64,000 nucleotides of DNA, taken from the NCBI GenBank assembly GCA_028564705.1, contig JAPXFQ010002804.1, forward strand, positions 1,178,001 to 1,242,000, given 5' to 3'. The notes under the pieces were generated by a model. That model was not told where the DNA came from. It searched no databases and was given only the letters and a program-made list of their open reading frames with translations. Position numbers and translations under genes: made by a program. Source of the stretch: Apricaphanius iberus. Taxonomy: Eukaryota; Chordata; Actinopteri; Cyprinodontiformes; Aphaniidae. This document shows, in pieces, positions 1-10,621 of this stretch (the stretch's first letter is position 1; the number at the start of each line of letters is the position of its first letter).

Positions 1-1380
1 AGAGTTTTTTGTGACTTGTGAAAAAATGGCAAATACAAAAGGTGACATCTGCTGAATACTTTCAGAAAGATTTTCAAATGAGAAATGCCCCAGATCCTCT
101 GGGGATGACCCTCACAGTATGAAACCCTTGCATGGGTGACAAACACGTTTAGCTTCGTCCTCCACAAGTCGAAGAATGTGTTCTTTCAAGATCTGAATGT
201 AGCTGTTTGTGCCTCTCATTTAAATTGGCAGCGGTTTTCCATTTTTCTCTCACTACGTTTTCAATTATTCCAGCTATATCTGGAGAACATTTATTCTTTC
301 TCTTTTTTCTTGGAAGGGAAGTAAATGGTGAACTATAAAAAGAAAATAAAAGCTACTTGTGGGGTTTCTTTATATACTCTTTATTCATCTCTTTGAAAAT
401 TGAAATAAAATTAATAACAAACTGGGTAATAAACTGTGCAATTAATGGTACTGGAATGAAGAGGAGCCAAAATTAGGTTAAACTAATATCAGCCCCTTAT
501 TATTTATAGAAACATTTACACATTTATACATCATTTCAACATACACAACATTTCAACATACACATAGTTATAAAAAAAAATTAAAGAACTTGTTATTAAA
601 TTTTAAAACGTGTACAAATATTTAAAAAATAAAATATTTAATATCTCTAATGGTTTTGGAAGATGAATAATATACAATATAAATAAAAATAATAACAGTT
701 TAACCTTGGGGTACCCTCAAACTAATCTTACGGAGTTCTTATTGAACTTTATTTTACCAAATTTTTCTATATCTTAAATAGCTTACAATACATGTAGAAG
801 GAATATACATTTTTCCATGCTTTAGAAGTATTTTAAGTAACTCTGATGTATTACTTACATGAAATACTTTTATAAGGTAAAAACATATATACTTTTCACT
901 TTCTCCTTATAGCTCTTCATTTAATTCCATTATTGCCATTTCAGTATAAAGGTTTTTTTTCTTTTTCTAAAACCATATTAATTATTATGTTACTGGTTTT
1001 GCTCTTTATGTTAACTTATCCAGTCTTTATATGAATAATTTTTTTAGGATTCTTGATCAATTTGCATGGTACAAGGTTTGCTGTGCTGTGTCAAAGTGTT
1101 TATAGTGTCTCACACTCTTAGTTTAGGGTGGAAGCCATTTGGAAACCTTCCCTCCTCCATCTACACTGTGCAAACTGATCCTCTTGTCCCTTTGGCCTTT
1201 GTTTGTGAATGACAGGTTTGTTATTTAAAACACCTTTGAAAATGATCCAAAGACATTAATTTTAGCGTGTTTGAATGAATGACGCTTGAGAGAGTTACCT
1301 TGCATGTCCTCCAACCAGCTCAAAATATTCTACCAGATGGCCCTTCTTCTTTCAAACAGTTTCCAGATTCCAGATCAAAA
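1..1380. other. AT-rich stretch without a recognised gene
   Basis: The stretch is AT-rich with many short A and T runs. No reading frame in it resembles a known protein. I see no terminal repeats or tandem array. The last ~40 bases may already belong to the Gypsy remnant that follows. Confidence 0.5.
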
Positions 1381-1439
1381 TGTGTAGGCTCAACATGGGG
1401 CGGGGCTACACATAGATCTGGCTAATCCCAGGTCAGGAA

Positions 1440-1507
1440 AACTGTCTTTACGCTTAAGTTGATAACCTTCCCTGGATTCATTATGGAGGGCGGTCAGGTG
1501 AGACCAG
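1440..1507 (+). pseudogene. Ty3/Gypsy pol remnant, part upstream of the Harbinger insertion
   Basis: A short stretch ending at 1507 translates as the last part of a Ty3/Gypsy reverse transcriptase. It stops exactly where the Harbinger element begins. After removing that element and one copy of the CAG duplication, the frame runs directly into the pol sequence that starts at 3233. Upstream similarity fades by about 1440, with at least one frameshift, so the 5' part is missing or unrecognisable. This is an old, non-functional retrotransposon fragment. Confidence 0.6.
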
Positions 1508-1741
1508 GGGCCGTATTCACAAAGAATCTTAGGGCTAAAAGTAGGTCCTAACTGCCGAATTTAGGAGTAACTCCTAAAAAATGTGGGCGTGTCCCTGTTA
1601 AATTTAGGACTCCTAGTTTCTTTAGAGAAAAGTATTTCACAACCACTTTTAGGGCTAAAAGTAGCTCCTAAGTCTGGGAGTCCTTAAAAGAAGTCAAGAG
1701 GACTCCTAACTCCCTAAGACCTATTCACAAAGACTCCCAAA

Positions 1742-2158
1742 ATGGCTGCAGCCAGACGCAATGTGTTGGAAACTCTGGATGATTCGGAACAAACCAAACG
1801 ATACCGACTAAATCGTTTATTGCAGATGTGGTGCGGGATGCAGTCACGTCTGCAAATAAACGTAACAACCCGATCAGTCCAGAAATTAAATGTTTAGCGA
1901 AATTAAGATATTTAGCCACAGGGAAAATGCAACTTTGCAACGCGGACGACTTGGGTATATCACAACCCTGTATCAGCCGATCAATCCACCAAACTCTTAA
2001 AGTGCTCTGTCGAACCACACAATATCAAACAATTCATCCGTTTCCCATTAGACATCCAGCAACTGCATCGAATTAAAGCCAATTTCATAGCGATTGCAGG
2101 TATGCCGGGGGTGCACAAAGAAGAAAACGTGCACGTCTTCCAATTTATGCAACATATG
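1742..2158 (+). pseudogene. HARBI1-like transposase, N-terminal remnant
   Basis: Translation starts at an ATG at 1742 (MAAARRNVLETLDDSEQ), changes frame near 1825, and continues with a helix-turn-helix-like part including LAKLRYLATGKMQLCNADDL and ISQPCISRSI. This resembles the N-terminal half of HARBI1/PIF transposases. A second frame change near 2030 leads to a stretch containing IKANFIAIAGMPGV, which in the family lies just before the first catalytic aspartate. The catalytic DDE region is then missing: the frame reaches a stop close to the LINE-tail insertion and the sequence passes into the oppositely oriented Myb-like frame. This is therefore a dead, internally deleted copy. Confidence 0.7.
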
Positions 2159-2169
2159 TAGGGATGCCT

Positions 2170-2289
2170 GTGATAGACTGGTGACCTGTCCTGGGTGTAC
2201 CCCGCCTCTTGCCCGTTGACAGCTGGAGATAGGCACCAGCCCCCCTGCGACCCCTGGAGGAATAAGGGGTTCAGAAAATGGATGGATGG
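2170..2289 (+). repeat. RTE/Rex3-like LINE 3' tail with 14-bp target duplication
   Basis: This is a 120-bp 5'-truncated insertion ending in a (GGAT)n tail. It is flanked by ATGTAGGGATGCCT (2156-2169) and ATGTAGGGATACCT (2290-2303), one mismatch in 14. Similar tails occur at 2695, 13660 and 19831. A GATG-type tail is known for the Rex3/RTE group; that assignment is from memory. It sits inside the Harbinger transposase, so it is younger than that element. Confidence 0.65.
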
Positions 2290-2303
2290 ATGTAGGGATA
2301 CCT

Positions 2304-2504
2304 AGATGACGGACATTGCCTACCTGTTGCAGCAGCATCCTCTTTATAAGCGGCGATCTCGAGCCGACACTGGGACTGTAGAGAATACCATCTATTCTCA
2401 CAGTCTTCTGCCCTTCGAGACACCGCTGGATAAGATGCATTTATGTTTCTGCTAATTTCCACCCATGCCTCCCTTTTCTTCTTATTCCTAATCCCGGCTC
2501 CCAA
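2304..2504 (-). pseudogene. Myb/SANT-like DNA-binding protein of the Harbinger element
   Basis: The minus-strand frame starts MGAGIRNKKKREAWVEISR and continues with NRWYSLQSQCRLEI. The spacing of tryptophans and the basic/aromatic pattern match the Myb/SANT or MADF-like trihelix that PIF/Harbinger elements encode next to the transposase. In that family the second protein binds the terminal repeats and assists the transposase. The frame is cut at its 3' end by the RTE-like insertion's duplication near 2303. Its orientation is convergent with the transposase. About 67 residues remain, probably without the full partner domain. Confidence 0.55.
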
Positions 2505-2694
2505 TAGCCTTTTAATTTAGGTTTCCTCGTTCTTTTCTCACCACTCATTTTCAGTTCACAAAGGGCTTTTCACGGTAGTGGGGGTGGGGGGTTGGGGTAG
2601 GGGGATGGTGTCTATTTAAGATGTGGTTGATGTGCCCATTAGACAGCCTAATTGTTTAAAGCCTACTTGCAATCACTCCCTTAATATGATGCAT

Positions 2695-2821
2695 CCATCC
2701 ATCCATTATCTATACCGCTTTCATCCAATTCAGGGTGGCGTGGAGGGGGGGCTGGCGCTTATCCCAGCTATCAGCAGGCGTTAGGTAGGGTACACCCTGG
2801 ATAGGACGCCAGCCTGTCACA
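2695..2821 (-). repeat. RTE/Rex3-like LINE 3' tail, minus orientation, 13-bp target duplication
   Basis: A 127-bp insertion begins with a CCATCCATCCAT tail in antisense. It is flanked by perfect 13-bp copies of TAATATGATGCAT at 2682-2694 and 2822-2834. It belongs to the same family as the copy at 2170, in opposite orientation. It interrupts non-coding DNA of the Harbinger element. Confidence 0.75.
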
Positions 2822-3229
2822 TAATATGATGCATTTCACGTTCTTTCATTTTTAAACTTCACCCTCTCTGTAAGTAGGCTATTGTGTGTAAGTTGTATGA
2901 AGTGTCAGTCTCATGGCCGACACAAAGATGTCATCATGCATTATTTCTGCTATTTGCGCTGTTCATAAGTTTTCCATTTCTTGGTTTCACAGGTGTCATT
3001 CAACAACCAATCACACTGCTGTCCGTTTATTTACTCATGCATAGGAAATTACATTTTCCATAGCAACGGGACGTCACTGTTAACTTACTTTTAGGGATTT
3101 GTCCTACGTAAAAGTAGCTCTTAGTGTGTTTGTGAATAGATTTTACACAACAACTCCTACGTAAGACATTTTAGCGCAAGTTAGGAGTACCACCTAGTGG
3201 TAAGAAAAGAGTCTTTGTGAATACGGCCC

Positions 3230-4625
3230 CAGATCCTATTAATACCCAAGCCATTAAGGATTGGCCCACTCCCGAGTCCAGAAAACAGTTGCAGCGATTT
3301 TCTTAGTATTGCCAACTTCTACCAAAGATTTATATGTAACTTCAGCAAAATTGCCATCCCTTTAATCTCACTAACATCAACCATAAAACTGTTCCAGTGG
3401 ACCCTAAAGACTGATCAAACATTCAAACAACTAAAATACTATTTATACAGGCACCCATTCTATCTCAATAAGATCTTTCCCTGAAGTTCATATTGGAGGT
3501 CGACGCTTTGGACTCAGCCATAGGGGCCGTCCTATCACAAATGCCCCACAAGAACAAAAATTACATCCTTGTGCATTCTTTTCAAGGAGATTCTCCCAAG
3601 CAGAGAGAAACTATGACATCAAGCTGGAAGAATGGAGATATTAGCTGGACGGTACAGAACTACCAGTGATAGTATGGCTGATCACAAGAACTTGTCTTAC
3701 CTGCAATCCACCAAAAGAGTCAACCCCAGACAATACCACTGGTCCCTCTTCTTTTCTAGGTTCAACCACAACATATCAATCAGCTCCAGATCCAAGAACA
3801 AGAAACCAGATGCTCTTTCCAGAATTCGTCATCCTGACAACTCTCCACTAAAGGACACCACCATCCTTCTATCTACCTGCTTCATCAGATTCCTCACCTG
3901 GGGTATTGAAAAATCCATCAAAGACACACAACTAACCGAGCCAGACCCAGGTGGGGGGCCCCTTGGTCGTTTATATGTTCCATCCTCTCTTCAAGCATGG
4001 ACGATCCACACATCCAAATTCGCCTGTTATCCCGGCACCAGCCGAAACATCGCCCTCCTACGAAGATACTTCTGGTGGCCTTCATTAAATAAAGATGTTA
4101 TCAAGTATGTCTCTGCCTGTCTAACTTGCAGCTGCAATAAATCTTCCAATCACTATCCCGCAAGACTTCTTCAACCCCTCTTCATTCCAACTCCCCTGGA
4201 TTTCATCAATGGTCTTACAACGTCTAAAGGTAAAAATGTCATCCTCTCCATAATCGACAGATTTTCCAAAGCTTGTCACCTGGTTGCACTCTCCAAACTC
4301 CCATCATCGGCAGAAACAGCCTGGCTTCTCATCTACCATGGATTCCGTCTCCCCATAAAAAATCATTTCCGATTGAGGTCCACAATTAATCTCTGCAGTC
4401 TTGAAACCATTCTGTTCATCCCTTGGCGCAAAACCCTGTTTGTCATCCTCAAACCAATGGTCAGTGCGGGCATCTCAACCAAGATATTGAAAATATACTC
4501 AGATGTCTCTGTAGTCAAGACCCCATCACCTTGAGTTCCCATCTACCCCGGCTTGAATATTCCTATAACGCTTATGTTTCCTAAACTACTGGTCTCTGTC
4601 CATTCGAAATCACCCTAGGTTATCA
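3230..4625 (+). pseudogene. Ty3/Gypsy pol remnant (RT end, RNase H, integrase)
   Basis: After the CAG duplication the pol frame resumes, then drifts through several frames. The start of RNase H is visible near 3490 ([16 protein letters not shown]). From 3970 an integrase zinc-binding region can be read: an IH pair-like site, a tyrosine where the second histidine is expected (ACYPGTSRN), then CLTC. The core follows with LDFINGL near 4195, holding the first catalytic aspartate, and IDRFSKACHLVAL. The second catalytic block is displaced by a frameshift and stop near 4365. The C-terminal part fades at about 4620. The copy is clearly inactive; no adjoining LTR could be matched. Confidence 0.75.
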
Positions 4626-5167
4626 CTATCTGTTACTGTCACTGTGTCTCCTAACACTGTTAGGTTTCTGTGGCTGTGTGCCGGAGAGTGGGTGTTTGTG
4701 TGTTCTTTCTCCAACCTTCTTTGCAGGATGTGGCAGGTGGCAGCTACCAGGTGTTCCTTGTTGACCCTCATCAAGATCACAACAATTCTAATAACATAAC
4801 CAATATTCCTCCACAGTTGTTGCTGCTTAGGGCGGCACAGACAGTTTTTAGGTCTAGTGGGCAATCACTTTGTCACACAGGGCCATGGAGGTTTGAAGTT
4901 TTCTCTCACTCAATAATAAAAACCTTTATTTAAAAACTCCATTTGTGCAGTTATGTGGTCTTTGTCAATATTCATATTTGTTTGATGATTGAAAACATTT
5001 CAGCCATTTTTAGATCAACATTCTGGAATATTCACTGACAATTCCATTCGGTCTTTAAACATAGTTGTCTTTTCAAATACACCATTTTTACCAGAACATT
5101 GCCTTTCGGCTGCTTTCATGCGACAATAAATGTACTGGAATGGATCCTGATGAATGTCTGGGTGTCA
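4626..5167. other. Intergenic; probable repeat-derived DNA
   Basis: No coding sequence is supported. The stretch around 4850-4960 (a GGGCCATGGAGGTTTG stretch followed by AATAATAAAAACC) resembles a widely dispersed fish/amphibian repeat as I remember it. I could not assign a family or define its ends. Confidence 0.3.
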
Positions 5168-5890
5168 TGATTTCTGTAGCAGGACTCTAGTGCTGACACA
5201 CGTACACTCAAGACTCAGTGATGAGTTTTAAAATAATGATTTTATTTTTATTTTTCCTCTTTTGCCCGAGAATCAGAGGCCTTGGGGCTAGAAGAGTTGA
5301 TGGGGAAAAAATCCAAGGGACCCGACTGGGAGTTTGGGCTGCACCTGGGGGCGAGAGGAGAGAGAGGTGAGTGCAGGCACAATTCACTGAAGGATGACAG
5401 CAGAGTGTGTTTCTTACTTGAAACGTTGGAGCATCACAGACTGGGGGAATACTTGAGGGAGTGTGTGTCTGTGGGTAATAGCTAGGAGGAGATCGATCCC
5501 GCAGTGCGAGATCCTCAGGAGGAAGGACCATGGTAGAAAGGCAGGCGGAGAACAGAGTCCAACCCGAGAGGCGTGAGATGGAGCTACCAGGGAGACTGAC
5601 GCTGGGAGTCACGATCGGATGATCCAGGAGAGGACCACGAAGGGTGGCCAACGAGCCTAGGAGAGCGATCAGAGCTGAAGGAGGGAAAGCACGGTGAGTT
5701 CTCTTTCTTAGAAAGTCTGGTTAAATTGTAACGAGTGCAGAATGTGGCTTGTTACCACTCCGAACAACGTTGACCATCTGGTGTCTGTCCCAGGTAGGCG
5801 TTCTCCTTTTAACTTCGCTCCTTAGATGAGCTGATTGAACTCAGCTGTGAAAGATCACCAGGAACAGGCGCCTATGGAGGAAAAAGGTGA
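5168..5890 (-). repeat. Possible Gypsy-type LTR or retroelement 3' region (minus)
   Basis: Read on the minus strand, the segment ends in ATCATGACA, the TGACA ending common in fish Gypsy LTRs. An AATAAA lies at about 5250-5255 on that strand. Upstream are pyrimidine-rich stretches alternating with splice-acceptor-like tracts. The open minus-strand frame at 5208-5651 shows no known domain and is probably incidental. I could not find the partner LTR or a 5' boundary. Confidence 0.3.
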
Positions 5891-5898
5891 GCCAGGCG

Positions 5899-5931
5899 CA
5901 CACACAAACACACACACACGCACACACAGAT
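5899..5931. repeat. CA-rich microsatellite
   Basis: The run is mostly ACACACAC with a few G interruptions. It lies between the possible LTR and the hAT remnant. Confidence 0.7.
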
Positions 5932-6057
5932 CCTCACACTGGGGGGTTGTATGCGTATATGATTTAAAGGTAGAGTGGCAGGCGCACATCCGATTTCCCC
6001 CAAACTTCTTCTTGCAAAGAGGGTCAAAACAACTGAACTCCTCACAGTGGTCGTCTT

Positions 6058-6672
6058 TAGTGTTGCCACAGTTACTTTGAAAAAGTAATATGATTTGCAG
6101 CTACTGATCATTCCTTCTAAAAGTAACTTTGTTACTTTACTGATTACTTTATTTTAAAAGTAACTAAGTTAGATTACACGTTACTTTATTGGTTACTTTT
6201 AGCAGCTGCCAGTAGCACTTCCCAATGCCTCAACATAGAGACAATAACCAGTTTTGCCAATACTCACTTTATTGGAAGTAAATTTTAACACCAAGGAAAT
6301 ATACTTGCTTTTTAATCTTTGATTGACACCAGCAACTATAAAGCAACAAGCTATGTCTTGGGCACGAATGGAGAGTTCCACAAGGGGGGAGTTACAGAGA
6401 ATAAAATCAGGTCAAATCAAAAATGGCAACTGTAAAGGAGATAATCAGCTGTTTCGGATTACGACAGAAAAAGACGGCAGCAGTGTTGTTTAAGGTATGT
6501 AAGACCATATTTATCGCTATTGTTGCTTGTTATCCTAATGCGTTTGCCGCCATGTGCCAATAAATATCTTTTTGCTTAAGAAAATTACAAAAATAGTAAC
6601 GCCCAGTGGTTTGAACAAGTAACTTTAATATGATTACCTGTATGGAAATAGTAAAGCATTGCATTAGTCGTT
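6058..6672. mobile_element. Internally deleted hAT element, same family as 21465-24342
   Basis: The left end reads AGTGTTGCCACAGTTACTTT and is followed by the 'agtaactaagttagattac' motifs seen at the left end of the hAT element at 21465. Further shared segments include the 'ccaatactcactttattg' stretch. The right part (6598-6672) matches that element's right end ('gaacaagtaactttaatatgattac'). The middle, including the transposase, is gone. The terminal ~70 bp on the right are lost where the next repeat begins. Confidence 0.65.
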
Positions 6673-6758
6673 GAAAATGGCAAAAATTGAAAAAGATGTG
6701 TTTTAGTTTAGCGGCGCTCAGGCCCCTTTAAAAAAGGTGCATTGCCTTTAATCACTTG

Positions 6759-8340
6759 CAGGGGCGGCTGGTCCATTATGGGCGATCACACGATAAAAAA
6801 GAGAGCAGAAAAAGAGTCTAATGTTGCCTGTCCACGTTTGTATATTATTGTCCAATAAACAGCTTAAATATCACTTTGCAACCTAAACCCCACAACCTAA
6901 ACCCCTTTGGGGCGATCTCAGTCAGATTGAAAATCGCCCCAGGCACTCTCATAGAGTTACATTGTGAGATTCCTTTTTTCAAAGTTTGGACCTTACAATG
7001 CATTTCAATGGGCACGGGGAGTGCCTGCCCCAGCGTGATTTCGTAATACGCTCTGATGGGTGCTTGGAGACGTACAGCCATAAATATGCGTGTCTCTGCC
7101 TATAGCACGCACACAGGTAGCGACTAACCACAGAAGTTGGAGACAAACGAAAAGAGACACAAAATGAAGAAATAAAAAAAATAATAATTTAGTTATATCA
7201 CTCAAAACAATATCGTTTGAGAGAAAAACATAGCAGGAGAAGCTTGAAGTAAAATAGCTCGGACCTGATTATCAGCTAAATATAATGAGCAGTAAAACGA
7301 AAATAAAAAGCGCTGTATTAATGTGGAATTATACATGTTGCGTCACTGTATAGCTTGTGTACATTTCATAGTAAGGTACCGCTTCGTTAAAAACGAGCAT
7401 TATTCAGTTTAAGTTATATTTTCGGACTTAAATTACTGCTAATAGTTAGCAGTAACTAATAGCGGAAGTAGCTGTGTAGACGTGCAACTTCACAATAATA
7501 GCATGTAGTCCTTTTGTTTAGATTGAGAGTTTGTTTGCAGAGTGTGTACCTTTTGGAAAAAGGGGAATTGTGATATTTTATTACTTAGTCTATATTACAT
7601 TTGATTTATTTAATATTTAACACACACTGCTGATATCCAAATATTAAGTTTATTCAAATATTTTGGTTATTCCTACCTTACCTTGCATTTGTTCTTATTT
7701 TTCATATGAGATCACATATATCATCTCCCTCCTCACATTAATATCACCCAAACCTGTATCAGCAGCTGTTTGGAAAGAATAAAGAACAGCAGAAATATAT
7801 CAGCCTTTTCTCCACCATATCTTATCATACTCTGAATGGCTTTAAGTGGAGCTCTGGCAGGTTCTCCCAGTATGAACCGAGTGATCCCAGTCTGAACCAG
7901 AACCTCTATAGACAGCTCAGTGTTTCCTCCTCTACAGTAGCAGTCTGTTCTAGCAAAACTGTTGAAGCCTCTGACTGAAATCATTCTGTTGTCGTAAGAT
8001 AGTCCCATTAAGAGGATGAACAGGGTTGTCCAACATTAATAATAAACAGTCAGTTTTGCATACATAAAATGTTAGCCAGTTAGTTTGACTTAGCAACTGG
8101 CTAAAAGATAAAACAATCTATTAATCGCTTCTTTATTTAATGAAAAAGAGCTATGGCAATTGGACTTGTTGTTGGACAAATTGTTGTTTTTTTAGTCATA
8201 TTTGGAGTGCTAATTAGCCGGGATTTATTCACAGCTACCCTGTAATTAAATAGGTTAAAAAAAAAATTATCGTTTGCCAGCTAACATTTAACCATCATAG
8301 TCATAGCCCCCCCTGGAGAAAATTCTACCTGCTACCACTG
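6759..8340. mobile_element. hAT-like element nested in the preceding MITE
   Basis: The element starts CAGGGGCGGCTGG and ends CCTGCTACCACTG, an imperfect inverted repeat (9 of 13). It is flanked by ATCACTTG (6751-6758) and GTCACTTG (8341-8348), an 8-bp duplication with one mismatch, as expected for hAT. Joining the outer sequence across it restores the MITE consensus ('aatcacttgactaagcacagtca'). No transposase motif is visible inside. An unidentified open stretch at 7745-7978 is described separately. Confidence 0.65.
7745..7978 (+). other. Unidentified 77-codon open stretch inside the nested hAT
   Basis: The plus-strand frame between stops runs from HPNLYQQLFGKNKEQQKYIS to a TGA at 7976-7978, with no ATG at its start. 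Its composition (mixed polar and aromatic residues, e.g. WSSGRFSQYEPSDPSL) is more protein-like than the surrounding AT-rich DNA. I do not recognise the family. It could be a captured host exon, a piece of the lost transposase, or chance. The minus-strand frame at 7733-8008 overlaps it and looks less protein-like. Confidence 0.25.
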
Positions 8341-9009
8341 GTCACTTGACTAAGCACAGTCATGTGAAAGAGGGGGAAGGCGCTGCCAACGCAGCAGATG
8401 TGTAGCTATATTTAGTGTTCAGACTCATCTACCAACTGTTTTTCAGAAAAATGCAACTAGCGACAAATAAAGTGACTTTTTATGGTGTTATTTGATACTT
8501 AGACTCTAACGTGGATTGTTTGCTACTGCAGCGATGGAGCTGCTGCCGAACCAGAGCGTTTCTAGACCAACAGCTCCGCCAGCCCGCTAAGAAGATATGA
8601 ACCCTGCTGAGTTGCTGCTTGAAGCTGCCTTCTGTTCCCACCTGTAAAGTATGTTCTGTCTAAAATAAACGACTGCACACTAAAATCACTGATTTCACTC
8701 AACCCCCGTTACTTCTTCACCTCATCTGGTCTGTGTGATCACTTCTGAGTTTAAACTGGATTTTTTAAGAAATATAGAAAGGAGGAGGAATCAAACACTG
8801 AATTAAAAGTCTGTTTGAAGCCAAGTCAATAGCAAGAAGCCATCATATTTTAAAGAACATTATGTACATTTGGCCACCACCGGACATTGAATACAGAAAA
8901 GGACGGGGGGAATGGGAGAAGGGTTGATGTGGTCGTTGTCATCGTCCACTTATCCAGGTGAAATGCTAAATATACCTTGATATTAATATTTGCTCATATC
9001 GCCCAGCCC

Positions 9010-10260
9010 TAGCATAGTTGCTAAATGTTAATTGTGGCTATCAGAAACTGCGGGATCTGTACATGCGACCCTCTGTTACAGAGAGAATGGTCAAAAATGA
9101 GAAAATATCCAGTGACGAAAATGCCATGTTGCCAGGAGAGATCCCTACCCTTCACCTAAAAGGTGGAGTCTTTGTCTGGACGCCCGACTTCAGGTTGGAA
9201 GTTTTCATCACCCTTTACTAAGCGTACACTCATTGGAACTGATAACATGTAATCAAACTGTCTGACTTGTGTTCATTTAGAATCAGAGGCATCAAGGGTA
9301 AGTTTAAAGATAAGAGTTGGAACCCGTCCAATTTCATTAGAACCAACTCAACAAACACAGATTTTAACTTCTTTAATTCTCGTAGCATGCTGAGAGGAGA
9401 GCAAGATAAATATTGCCAAAGTTGGTGTGTTTTTGATTCAGAGATCAAAATTATATTAAATATATTCCCAATAAATAAAGAGAGTGGTTGAAAAGGCAAT
9501 GCTTTTGCCCATGCACATTCCATTGATGTTGCTTTGGTTTTTGTTATGGCATCTTAAAACTGTGAGATCACTGCATTTAAATATCTCTGTGACTGAACTA
9601 CAAATCTGTGCCTAATCAGCCCTCGAACAGTATCAAGAGACGAAATCTGTAGAGGAAAAATGTGCTATTCTTTCCCAAAGTTTACTTCTGTATTATAGCC
9701 TACACCTACCCAGAATTACTTACACAGCCTATCATGCTTTGTTGTTCAAGGGACATTTTCTTTTGTAATGTGTAACATTCTCAAATTTCCGTAAGTGTTG
9801 GTGACCGTATCATTGGTTGAAGAGCACTGAAGCTGGAGATACTTATTCTATGCCTCAGGTCACTCGTGACTTTTTTATCCTCTAACAAAGAATTCTTTAG
9901 ATTCTAACTTAAGGCCAGCACACAGTAGGTGTTTTCTTGGCCATGCAGAGTGATGTGCTCCTCAACAGCGATATTAATTTCTCATAAAACCAAAACCTGT
10001 CCTGTGTAGTCTTCAGGCAGAGTTGGAAATCCTACAACTCCAGTCAGCTGTTCACCAATGATAATTCACCCCTGGAGTGAGAGCAAGACATAGTACAGTT
10101 TGACCCACTGAACTCTTTGGCTGTTCAGTGTGACACACCCCTAGAGCTCGGGGGAGCTGGCATATTGTGACATGAAGCAGTCCTTTGAAATGGCTGAAAA
10201 ACACGCAGTGTAACCCAGTCTGCATGTGTTAAGATTTCTGTCTGGTCTTTAAAAAGATCT
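9010..10260. other. Intergenic, nothing recognised
   Basis: Short open frames here (for example 9018-9221) match nothing I know. No terminal repeats or arrays were seen. Confidence 0.4.
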
Positions 10261-10274
10261 GAAAAAAATAAAAA

Positions 10275-10620
10275 AATAAATGGCCGGCGTTACAGAGCGC
10301 TGTACGCCAAAACCACCCGACACAAGAACAGTTTCTTCCCCCAGGCTGTCGCTCTGATGAACTCTGAATAGTCACAGAGTGTGTGTCCACTCACATGAAC
10401 AATAAACTAAAACTCTGCACTGCTGTATATACTTACTGTACAATAACCCTGGTTTGGTGTATATATTATCCTTTATTTTTTATTTTTATTTATTTTATTT
10501 TTTTTTTTCCGTTTTTTAATTTCACTTATTTAAGTTCTGTACTGGAGAGAAAAGTTGCCGGAGTCAAATTCCTTGTATGTGTCATACTTGGCCATTAAAG
10601 CTGATTCTGATTCTGATTCT
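10275..10620 (+). mobile_element. LINE 3' end with (TTCTGA)n tail
   Basis: A short frame containing KTTRHKNSFFPQAVALMNSE resembles the end of a CR1/Rex1-type reverse transcriptase ORF. It is followed by a 3' untranslated stretch with a T-rich run and then GGCCATTAAAGC and three TTCTGA-type units at 10600-10621. The tandem hexamer tail is characteristic of CR1-clade LINEs. Only about 350 bp remain; the copy is 5'-truncated. Confidence 0.6.
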
Positions 10621-10621
10621 G

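Larger units (their letters stand above)
1505..3232. mobile_element. PIF/Harbinger DNA transposon with TIRs and CAG target duplication
   Basis: The ends are inverted copies: GGGCCGTATTCACAAAGA from 1508 and its reverse complement ending at 3229. The flanks are CAG (1505-1507) and CAG (3230-3232), a 3-bp duplication typical of PIF/Harbinger. Subterminal segments rich in 'taggagt' and 'aaagtagctcc' are also partly inverted at the two ends. Inside are a broken HARBI1-type transposase on the plus strand, a Myb/SANT-like frame on the minus strand, and two later LINE-tail insertions. The element lies in the Gypsy pol frame. With both proteins broken it cannot be autonomous. Confidence 0.85.
6673..9009. 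mobile_element. hAT MITE of the TAGGGCTGGGCG family, split by another hAT
   Basis: The right end (ATATCGCCCAGCCCTA, ending 9009) and internal motifs ('gtttagcgg', 'cacagtcatgtga', 'tgtgtagctatatttag', 'aaaaatgcaactagcgacaaataaa') match the copies at 17106 and, inverted, at 54822. The left ~130 bp are missing, so the left boundary is approximate. The piece 6759-8340 is a later hAT insertion. Between 8480 and 8940 there is extra sequence that the 375-409 bp copies lack. Confidence 0.6.

Noticed and set aside
3632..4534. 300-residue open frame that could be taken for a host gene
   Set aside because: It reads as the RNase H to integrase part of a Ty3/Gypsy pol with frame changes and altered key residues.
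5208..5651. 147-residue minus-strand frame, proline- and serine-rich
   Set aside because: It lies in a pyrimidine-rich LTR-like segment and has no domain; likely incidental.
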